Assembly: GCA_001579985.1 (NCBI GenBank)
Contig: LRSR01008280.1
Span: 1 to 23,029 of the forward strand
Length of the DNA stretch: 23,029 nucleotides
Source of the DNA: Hypsibius dujardini
Taxonomy: Eukaryota > Tardigrada > Eutardigrada > Parachela > Hypsibiidae
Direction: 5' to 3'
Part shown: one piece after another, positions 10,201 to 17,733 of the stretch
Layout of the letters: the number at the start of each line of letters is the position of its first letter
Numbering within the stretch: the stretch's first letter is position 1
The notes under the pieces: generated by a model
What the model saw: only the letters and a program-made list of their open reading frames with translations
What the model was told of the DNA's origin: nothing
The model's database searches: none
Position numbers and translations under genes: made by a program

Positions 10201-12094
10201 TATTCAACGTCTAAATTATTTAAATAAAACAATTCCAACTAAATCCAACAAAAAATTAAATATTAAACCACTTAAAGCAACTATACCAATTAAACTAGTC
10301 CGATAAATATTATTCTAACAAGTAAGCCAGTCAAAATCAATTATACTTCTAATATGATTTTATAACTGCTATTCAAATCTATATTCGATGTTAAAATTAT
10401 TTTAATTAAATAATCCCAACTAAAATAAATCAAATAATTTTACCTTTCCGGCCGGTACGATATACGGGGTGGTCTCAGTCAGTTCGAGCAATTTGTCATC
10501 AACCGCGCTCTTCCTGCAGGACACAAAATAATGTGATCCAACTGATGCTACACAGAGGGAGAGGGACCAGAGAGGGACCAGAAAGGAGGGACCAGAGGGG
10601 GAGGGACCAATGTTCAACAAAATGCTTACGACTTCTTGACACTCTTAAAGGTGAGAATCTCCACTCTGCTGACGAACGTCTGGTAGTATTCGTTCTGCAA
10701 AACGACCAAAGGGCATGATTAACCATTCAAACTACTCAACATCACCCAAGACGCACTACTGTCGGTATCCTTCAGCGTCAACGAAAAATGGTCGGAGATC
10801 TCTGAATGGCCGTTACCGGCTGCACTCCATCATTTCGGGTCAACTTCAATAATTACCCGGCACATAAGCCCGTCTTGCCATACAATATTTTCACGGTTTA
10901 AAATTAAAAGTTCAAACAAGACAGCATTAACAAATTTAATGGGGAATTATTCAAAAATACACGTTTCGTAAAAGGATAAATTCTCTGATCTTCCTGCCTA
11001 GCTTCGCTGAGGAAATCCCTCGTGAGCAGGACTACTCATAACAGCTATAGTAAATGATAAATTCTATAAAATTTGTAACCGCGCACACAGTACTAGTACT
11101 AAAACTATCTCAAGCTGCAATCAGTCCCAGTGCACAGAAACCAATTATCCCATGATGAAATCAATCAATCAATCAAATAAATCAATAAAGTCTGCAACTT
11201 ATTACCAATCAGTTGTTCTTGCTCTGGACCCCTACGTTAGAGATTCAAATCCTGAGTCATCACACTAATTGATGTTAGGCCACATCTTCTCGGTAGGGCT
11301 TTTAGGGTTTTTAATAGTATGAAAGAGTCGATTGGTACAAATACTATTTGCTATTGCCTAGAGGGAACGTTATGGGCTCATTTTGGGCTATTTCGCCCCT
11401 CGCCCCCTCAACTCGGACGTTAGTTTGTTTCTGATTTTGATTTTGATAAATGCTAATTTGAACACTTCCCTAACATCTTTTGCAGATAAAAATTTGAAGA
11501 CTTGTAGAGCAAAAAGAGAATTTGACAGAAAGGATAAGGGTCCGAAAAGGCCGTTTTCAAGCGGCGAGTTGCCCTTAATCGACAGAGCGCACTCAGTGAC
11601 GAGAACGTTTTCTCCGATCAGCTACCTTCAATAAAACACAGGTCGCCAGGTCGAGCGTGCACCGCGAGTACATCATGTAGAGCTGCAATTCGGGCTTCCA
11701 GAAGAAGAGGAGCTGCAGAAAGCCCAGGGTGGCGAAGATGAGCGCGGTGGTGGCGATCGATTTGGCTGTGCTCCTCCGGTAGCCATAAATTTCCTACGCC
11801 ATATTCGGTTACACTTTACACTTTCACGGAACAGAGACCCGCTGACGCAGCGAGCCCCCGCTCAAATGATCAAGGGGGGGGGGAGGACGGAAACACATCA
11901 ACATACCATCTGATCCTAAAAGCAGCAAAGAAATAACATTGAGGAGGACGGACGGGGAAGGATGGAAAGTGATATTATGCGCATGATGAGGAGGAAGGGA
12001 ACCTCGCGCCCTCTTACCTCTTCGCCATTGTTGACAAAGTGCTGGCCGGCGAATTTATACTGATTCGTCGTGGGACTGTGGTTATGCAAGGTTC
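3660..12094 (-). CDS. ATP13A: P5B-type P-ATPase, ATP13A2-5 family (5' end unresolved)
   Basis: Exons in transcript order: 12018-12094, 11907-11915, 11626-11793, 10630-10694, 10444-10513, 9917-10086, 9772-9841, 9608-9666, 9390-9504, 9048-9207, 8810-8971, 8524-8669, 8384-8456, 8101-8228, 7725-8024, 7333-7604, 6640-7015, 6112-6441, 5412-5811, 4948-5120, 4352-4762, 3660-3869. Phases agree at every junction and give 1,313 codons plus an incomplete N-terminus. Counting from the first full codon of 12018-12094: TGES at 320-323; VPPALPA, the P5B signature, around 445-451; phosphorylation motif [10 protein letters not shown] from Asp 489; KGAPE 627-631; TGDN 722-725; GDGAND 840-845. EIYGYRRS and a hydrophobic hairpin lie near the N-terminus, and the ten helices of the transport core can be followed. 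All catalytic motifs are intact. Family members sit in late endosomes and lysosomes; ATP13A2 exports polyamines to the cytosol. The cytosolic tail of about 200 residues is long and carries EVIPLL next to PPPSY. Which ATP13A paralogue this is cannot be told. Most introns in the 3' half carry CTGT or CAGA repeats. Confidence 0.93.
4104..4235. repeat. CTGT/CTGC microsatellite in the last intron of the ATPase gene
   Basis: About 132 bp of pure four-base units. CTGT units flank a central block of CTGC units broken by one CTGT, and the distal half is uninterrupted CTGT. It lies between ATPase exons 4352-4762 and 3660-3869. The Arg-Gln-Thr-Asp ORF on the minus strand is only the repeat translated. 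Confidence 0.97.
5190..5410. repeat. Diverged CAGA tract in an ATPase intron
   Basis: Repeated CAGA and CAAA units on the plus strand, so CTGT in the transcript, filling most of intron 5121-5411. This run keeps an ORF open across the intron on the minus strand, which falsely fuses two real exons. Confidence 0.8.
5907..6044. repeat. CAGA tract followed by a CTGT/CAGA hairpin in an ATPase intron
   Basis: CAGA units at about 5907-5937 are followed by an inverted pair. CCTGTTTGTCTGTCTGTC at 5991-6008 faces GACAGACAGAC...AAGCAGG at 6019-6044. The stem is nearly complete apart from an 8-base bulge in the right arm, with a 10-base loop. It lies in intron 5812-6111. Confidence 0.75.
6483..6625. repeat. 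Diverged CTGT tract in an ATPase intron
   Basis: CTGT-derived units on the plus strand fill most of intron 6442-6639, between the GDGAND exon and the preceding exon. The unit is interrupted throughout, unlike the clean array at 4104-4235. Confidence 0.75.
7110..7320. repeat. Diverged CTGT tract in an ATPase intron
   Basis: Loose CTGT-derived units across most of intron 7016-7332. A shorter stretch of the same kind sits in the next intron toward the 5' end (7605-7724). Confidence 0.6.
8276..8372. repeat. Diverged CAGA tract in an ATPase intron
   Basis: CAGA/CAGG units on the plus strand in intron 8229-8383, which splits the P5B signature VPPALP. A shorter CAGA stretch lies in intron 8670-8809. 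Confidence 0.7.
9249..9372. repeat. Diverged CTGT tract in an ATPase intron
   Basis: CTGT and CTGC units on the plus strand in intron 9208-9389. Its orientation is opposite to the CAGA stretch in intron 9667-9771. Confidence 0.7.
11907..11915 (-). other. ATP13A: 9-nt microexon of the ATPase gene (Asp-Gln-Met)
   Basis: On the minus strand the context is gcttttag|GATCAGATG|gtatgt, with a good acceptor and donor around nine bases. The exon before ends in phase 0 (GGC GAA GAG) and the exon after starts in phase 0 (GAA ATT TAT GGC), so inclusion adds exactly DQM. The result, [14 protein letters not shown], matches the form of ATP13A-family N-termini, where an acidic stretch and Met precede EI(Y/F)GY. 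That match argues for normal inclusion. Skipping would keep the frame. Confidence 0.75.
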
Positions 12095-12807
12095 CTGGAG
12101 AAGGAGAAAACACACCATCACATGACCGGTAGGAATAAATTAGTAAACACTCATTCATCAATCAATCAAAGCGATTCTTGAAGGGCTAACTTATCTCTGG
12201 TATATTGATGTATATTTTTGACGCAGATACAAAACCAACATCATCAAATTTAATTATTTTTAAAATCCATTTTTAAATAAATTTAAAATAGTATGACAGC
12301 CAGAAAAAAATCTTCCTTATTTTTCATCTTTCTTCACATTTTCTTATTTTGGAAATCCAATTTTTTAAATTGAACTTAAAACAATAAGACGAGCAGGAAT
12401 AATTGTTTTCATGTCAAATGTTAATTTAACCTTTTCTAAAGGCAATCTAATTTAATTCAACACTAGCTAGAACCAGAAACAACATCAGTTTTTTTTCTTT
12501 ATTATTATATAGGAGCATAAGCAAATCGTCAGTTTTCTGATTTTTAGAATCGCGCTTTAAAAAATAAGTAACTTTTACCAAAAACTAAATCTCTTCATTT
12601 TATATTTTACTTCAACCCTTTCTAAAAGTCAATGTAATCTACTGTAATAAAGTACACTGAAAACCAGAAACAAAAATTAATTCTTCTTGAATAAAAGCTT
12701 TTTAAATAAACCTGGCCAACTGTAGAAATGAAAAAACACAAGAAAAACAAAAGGTATTTCATTTCTTAACGAAGTTTAATTTTCCTTACAAAACTAGAAA
12801 ATTAATA

Positions 12808-13196
12808 AGGGAACATCCGTTAATGACGTCAGCGACCCGACACTCTCTCCCCTAACGTCAGTTTTTTAACACCCCGTAGATCTTCAGTTTCTGACGTCAG
12901 AAACCAAAGACCCCTTCTATTACAGAGAAAAAACGTGAAATGTATCTTTTATTACTCCAAAACAGGCCTATCCTCCACCAGGTCGCTACACAGCCAGTTC
13001 GTCAAATCTGAAATGATAGGGATATCCTCGCGCGACACTGATACTAGAGCACCGACCTCGTCATCATCCCTCAAGTCTTCGTAGTCTTCCTCCTGGTCTT
13101 TCTAAGCCTACTGGTTTCCCCCAAAGCCGACGTCAGGACGCCGGCCTACTCCCCCACCCATCCAACCAATACTGACATCATTAACGGATGTTCCCT
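12808..13196. mobile_element. 389-bp element with 25-bp terminal inverted repeats
   Basis: The left end reads AGGGAACATCCGTTAATGAC followed by GTCAG. The reverse complement of the right end matches it at 24 of 25 positions, differing only at C/T in position 20. The ends lie at 12808 and 13196. Palindromic GACGTC sites recur just inside both ends. No unambiguous target-site duplication is visible; the flanks share only AAT next to the ends. Length and structure fit a non-autonomous DNA transposon of unknown superfamily. It holds the minus-strand coding remnant at 12952-13101. Confidence 0.8.
12952..13101 (-). pseudogene. Possible C-terminal exon of a transposase, inside the 389-bp element
   Basis: After an acceptor-like gcttag the minus strand is open for 49 codons and ends in TAA. 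The peptide is acidic, starting KDQEEDYEDLRDDDE, then SVSREDIPIISDLTNWLCSD, ending near EDRPVLE. An AATAAA (12948-12953) overlaps the stop codon. An acidic tail ending in a tryptophan-containing segment, with a poly(A) signal at once, looks like the last exon of a protein gene. I infer it belongs to the parent transposon, but I do not recognise the family. Confidence 0.4.
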
Positions 13197-14290
13197 AATC
13201 TAAATTTACTTGAGTCAATAATGAACTAAAAAAACAAAATAACTTCTGGCATTTCAGGTTGTGGGCGGCGCAAAATATTGTTCGCTCTATAAATCAATCA
13301 ATCGTGTTAAAGGCTAATGACCCGAAAACAAATCTCCCACATTGTAAATTTTTCACAGACACACATACCATATGCATTAGTAGTGCCATCAGGACCTTCC
13401 ATTAAGCCCCACCAGCACAGCGGTGGCTAAACAGCGCGGTGTGAAAGTACTTGTCCTGCTATTGATGTTGTCCTTTCCTTCCCTCAGGAGAATGATAATA
13501 TTCCTGCAATAAAGCAATTACATTTGACGCCGTTTTCAACTCCACTAGTTCATAGGTTCACTTAAGTATCGTTCATAAATTTCCGGCTCCTTCTAATGTC
13601 ACAGCTTTACTAGGTGTGCTTCGATGCCGACAAAAAAGACTGATAAAACGTAAACAAAAGGGCCACGCAGCAATGTCTCGCACATCGACGCCGCGACTGA
13701 ATGATCTTTCACGCACAACCTGGAATGACGATTTGGACTTTTGTGACTCAATCATACAATCACCGAGCCCGCTTTTGATAAGTCATTGTCACACGTCATT
13801 TCCGTAGCTAGTCGTTGCGTATCCCGATCAACACTTAAGCGTATTGCTCAGAAGTAAATAACTTTGAGTTTATTTTAAAAATTGAAAGGCAGCCGACAGT
13901 ATTTTTATATAAATCAAAAGATAATTTAACAACAGAAATGAAGTCATCGTCATCTAATTAAATCTAAACGTGAAATTAAACAATTACCTTCCATTTAAGT
14001 TACCCGAGATTGACCGCACATTAAAATGTGCGATTAAAGCAATGAGACTGATAGAATTTAATATGGAGCCCTAAACAAACAAAGCATTGAAAAAAATTGC
14101 GCAATAAAAAACTGCACACTAAGAAATCAAACAATCAAGCGATGCTCATCCAGTAAAATAAAGCCACGCAACAGTTCAATCAACCGCTGAAAAATCATTT
14201 AAATCTAACGCCGTCAATCAAATCAATCAACAGCTACCGGTTGTGCATTAAAATCAACCAATCAATCAACAGAGCAAAGCCAAAACACTC

Positions 14291-14296
14291 ACCGTC
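14291..14296 (-). promoter_or_regulatory. Strong isolated splice donor, possible 5' UTR exon
   Basis: On the minus strand AAAAGACG|gtgagt is the strongest donor I noticed upstream of the first supported ATPase exon. The frame needed to join exon 12018-12094 has an upstream stop and no ATG, so if used it would end a 5' UTR exon rather than carry the start codon. The sequence alone gives no other support. Confidence 0.25.
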
Positions 14297-15203
14297 TTTT
14301 CTCTTATCTCCTCTCACACCGAAAATTGACGTTCACCGACTGGACTATCCGCAACGCAACTCAGGAACCCTCTGCGAGGGCGGGACCTGCCTCACAGAGT
14401 TCCCGAGATCATCCACTGAGTCAATGTGCGGAATAATCTGCAACCAAATGGAAAACAAATCCCCCGTAAATAGATGTCCCAAATAATCCATCCCGGACTT
14501 CAAAACCACTCCGCTGTCGCATATTATTAAGAAGCGTAATTCATGCGAAATTCAAATTTGTCAGCGAGAAGACAGAATTCAAGGGAGAACCGGTGGAAAA
14601 AGCTCAGGGAAGACGGCGAACCCTCAAAGACGTCCCAAAGCGCTTTCACCTTTCCCAGCCTCCCGTCTAACACATCGAATTTCTTGAACTGCCAAATATT
14701 TTTCTTCCGGGGGAAAAAAATATTTCGCATCGTGACAGTGCCGGCGAGGGATTATTTCCGGGATGCCTTATGGAGAAAATAAAACGGCCATTTTTAGAGG
14801 ACCATTTTTCCTCACCAAATGTTATAACCTCCTCTCCGAATCCCACACTTCCGAGGTGGAAAATTCACTAAGATTCCGCAATAAAATATAATACCGGGTG
14901 GGATGGGGTGGAGGATTAAAAATGGCGAAACGGAAATGAGGCAAAACACAAAGTTGACTGTTTTCCTTTGCTGTGCTTGTTTGTTCACAGCAAAAATTTC
15001 CTCAATCAGCACGTATGTCGCAGTCGCAACTGAAATGAACAGTTTTATCAGCTGGCCGCCCCAACAAAGCTGTTTACTTTCTACTTGTGCCGCGCAATTA
15101 GCTTTAACGATGCTGACCAATCAAACAATCCATAGACTAGGGTTTGACGCCAGTAGGTTTATGGCCAACTCGCAAGTCAACAGACAGTGATGTGCATGTA
15201 AAT
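14297..15203. other. Spacer between the divergent ATPase and S3a genes
   Basis: No coding exon is supported. The longest ORF (minus strand, 14812-15120, 102 codons) has hydrophobic stretches but no recognised domain. Promoters for both divergent genes probably lie in this stretch or next to it. Confidence 0.4.
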
Positions 15204-15278
15204 TGCGCATGAAATGCGCACTGCACATGTTGCCAGAGTGCGCAGTGTGCACAACGTGCGCACTCCGCGTGGTGCACA
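15204..15278. promoter_or_regulatory. Cluster of TGCGCA and TGCACA motifs upstream of RpS3a
   Basis: TGCGCA occurs at 15204, 15215, 15239 and 15257. TGCACA occurs at 15222, 15248 and 15273. Seven related six-base motifs in 75 bp is far above chance. TGCGCA is the half-site of the palindromic NRF-1/Ewg site. The cluster lies 110-180 bp before the S3a start codon, so I infer a promoter. Confidence 0.5.
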
Positions 15279-15321
15279 TTTTGATGTGCTTGTCTCTCGT
15301 CGGGTTCTCCCTGCATTTTTT

Positions 15322-15365
15322 AGTTCTCCCCCGATCGGCGTCCACTTTCTCCATCTTTCCCTGCC
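15322..15365 (+). promoter_or_regulatory. Pyrimidine-rich RpS3a leader with an acceptor-like site
   Basis: GCATTTTTTAG ends at 15323 and looks like a splice acceptor. It is followed by a pyrimidine-rich leader (TTTCTCCATCTTTCCCTGCC) of the kind that forms the 5'-TOP start of ribosomal protein mRNAs. The AG could be a 5' UTR or trans-splice acceptor, or the transcript could start in the pyrimidine run. Confidence 0.3.
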
Positions 15366-15386
15366 TTATCTCACATCACCACCAAC

Positions 15387-17187
15387 ATGGCTGTCGGGAA
15401 AAACAAGAAGCTCGCCAAAGGAGGCAAGAAGGGTGGCAAGAAGAAGGTGTAAGTAACATTTGTGTGTCGTAGAACTTGAAAGACACCTGATGATGCCTCA
15501 AAATGGGTTCGCCAACCGAAACTTTCCCTGTTCGCCGTATAATCAATTGTTTTTTGCCTCTCCCTATGCAGCATCGACCCCTTCACTCGCAAGGACTGGT
15601 ACGATGTGCGCGCACCGTCCATGTTCAACCAGCGGAACATCGGAAAAACCATCGTCAACAGGACTCAAGGCACCAGTAAGTTCCTGCCAGGTCGCCCCGT
15701 TTTTCTACCGTAAACCTCACCCGCATCCACTCCATTCAAACAAGAATAAGATTCGTCGAGCTTTTTCACGATGGGAACTCCTCACAGACAACATCGATAA
15801 AGGGAATTAGTCTGTCAGATTGACATACCAATAGAGCATTCCTCGTCAATGACGTCGCTCAGTCGCTTGGTTTTCTTCATTCCAACTCCACTCGTATTTA
15901 CGCCACCCAAGCAAAATGGGATGGCAAAATCCTTTTCACAATTGAGGATCAAAACCGACAGCGCCGTCGGACAGTTTTTTTTTCAGTGAACCGATCAAAG
16001 TGCTCTAGACTGGGATTAGTGGTCTAATCAATCAATCAATCGTGTGAAAACTGATGCCGAATTCCACCGCATCGGGTTCACTGACTTTTTTCACTCCTCG
16101 ACAGAGATCGCCTCGGAGGGCCTGAAGGGACGTGTGTTTGAGGTGTCGCAGGCGGATCTGCACAAGGATGAAAATGGTTTCCGGAAGTTCCGCTTGATGT
16201 CAGAGGACGTCAGCGGGAAGAATGTCCTTACTAACTTTCACGGCATGACCATCACCACCGATAAAATCCGATCCATGGTCAAGAAGTGGCAGGTATGATA
16301 GAAAAATTGTTCTTAAATTGGATTTCCAGGCGGAAATTAATGGGCTTCTGTTCGTCCCTCAACAGAGTCTGATTGAGGCGCACGTCGATGTGAAGACTAC
16401 CGACGGATTCCTCCTGCGGCTTTTTGTCATTGCATTCACCAAGAAGCGAGCAAATACCATGCGCAAGACCGCTTATGCCCAACATGCCCAGGTAAGTTCT
16501 ATCTGCACAACCAGGAACGACGGACCGTCCTAGTGAAAATTTTGTATTAATTGCATGGGTTGATTGATTGACGTCGTGACCGCTTCTGCTTCTTCACAGT
16601 GGTTGGTCGATTGATTGACTTGAATGGAGTGCTATTTGTAGACTGCCGCGTTAGTAATTGATTGATTTGAAAATGATTTGGATGAATTTACTATTCGAGC
16701 GTGGAGCTCTTGGTCTGAGATTATTTTTAATGGGATGTGGTAATTTTTTGTTTATAGATCAAAGAGATCCGGAAACGGATGGTGTCCATCATCCAGCGGG
16801 AGGTGTCGACGTGCGACTTGAAGGACGTGGTCAGCAAGCTCCTTCCCGACTCGATCGCCAAGGACATTGAGAAGGCCTCGCAGGGAATCTACCCGCTCCA
16901 CGATGTCCACGTGAGGAAGGTGAAGGTGCTGAAAAAGCCCAAGTTCGAATGTAAGCACACTCTGCGAATCTTCAAAATATGCGTGATTAACCAACCGTTT
17001 TGCCCGTAACCCGTAACTTGGGTTGTCTGATTTTGATTGTGGTTGTTGGTTTGGCCTTGCAGTGTCGAAGCTTCTCGAGCTGCACGGTGAAGGAGGAAAA
17101 GGATCGGCGACCGCGGCCGTGAATGCCGATGGTGTTGTCGTAGAACGACCGGACGGTTATGAGCCTCCAGTTTTGGCTAGTGTTTAA
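15387..17187 (+). CDS. RpS3A: 40S ribosomal protein S3a (eS1)
   Basis: Six exons: 15387-15448, 15572-15675, 16105-16292, 16366-16491, 16758-16950 and 17063-17187. All introns are GT-AG and all phases agree, giving 798 nt and 265 aa, close to the 264 aa of human RPS3A. The protein starts MAVGKNKK with a Lys/Gly-rich tail, then [55 protein letters not shown] and YAQHAQ. It continues with [34 protein letters not shown] and the conserved ending ERPDGYEPP. These span the whole eS1 family. The start is the first ATG after the pyrimidine-rich leader and gives the usual N-terminus. The protein is part of the small ribosomal subunit and sits near the mRNA exit side. The gene is intact. Confidence 0.97.
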
Positions 17188-17592
17188 TTGCGGATAATGA
17201 TGCTCTTTTTATCCGTTGTCGTATGGAAATGAAGAAATCAATCTGACCCACTTGCCCCGATTGCGCGCTTTTCGTGTGGTGAGCGAACCTGGTACAGAAT
17301 GGGTTTGACAGGGCAATCAAACAATCGATCAATCAATCTATCAGGGTCGAACTATACTCTATTCCAGTTTTAGTAGGGAAGGCAAAAACTATTTCGTAAA
17401 ACTAGTTTTCGGTTGGTCACTTGGACATCGGTTAAGTATAATATTTTATTTAAGTTTTCCATTGAGAAAACTTTCAGTTTTAGACAATTTTTAGGCGTAG
17501 TCTAATGGCCATTGCGTATAAATGACCTGTACTGATCTTACAGAACGGTGGCTCAAGCAATCAATCAGAGCATAGTGTGTATACATATATAT

Positions 17593-17598
17593 AATAAA
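17593..17598 (+). terminator. Candidate poly(A) signal of RpS3a
   Basis: AATAAA on the plus strand, about 405 bases after the stop codon. I saw no canonical signal nearer. Ribosomal protein genes often have short 3' UTRs, so a closer non-canonical signal is possible. Confidence 0.3.
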
Positions 17599-17620
17599 TA
17601 CGTGTAATACTGTCAGGTCT

Positions 17621-17626
17621 TTTATT
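17621..17626 (-). terminator. Candidate poly(A) signal of the phosphatase gene
   Basis: TTTATT on the plus strand is AATAAA on the minus strand, about 108 bases beyond the phosphatase stop codon, a usual distance. Confidence 0.5.
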
Positions 17627-17733
17627 ATTAGAATTTAAGAAAAAAACACGTAAAATAAAAATAAGTATAAATAAAAATTGACAAGAACAGATCACAGGAA
17701 GTCTCTCCACGAAAAAACAGTGGATTAATTCTC

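Larger units (their letters stand above)
12095..14290. other. AT-rich non-coding stretch, 5' intron of the ATPase or intergenic
   Basis: Very AT-rich, with CAAT/ATTG simple repeats (for example around 12158-12171 and 13291-13302). It holds the 389-bp inverted-repeat element described separately. I see no further ATPase exon that I can defend. ORFs here, such as those at 13573-13807 on either strand, have no domain and no suitable splice context. Confidence 0.5.
17188..17733. other. Convergent spacer between RpS3a and the phosphatase
   Basis: AT-rich 546-bp spacer holding both 3' UTRs and a CAAT-type tract near 17322-17341. No coding sequence is visible. Confidence 0.6.

Noticed and set aside
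13573-13807. Overlapping ORFs of about 60 codons on both strands
   Set aside because: Short, no domain, no conserved pattern, and no splice phase linking them to the ATPase.
14812-15120. 102-codon minus-strand ORF with hydrophobic stretches
   Set aside because: Its end coincides with a gtgagg donor-like site, but the phase does not fit the ATPase exon and no domain is recognisable.
16492-16757. Box C/D snoRNA in RpS3a introns, as in vertebrate RPS3A
   Set aside because: I saw only partial C-box-like ATGATTT and a CTGA near 16712, without paired ends or proper C/D spacing.
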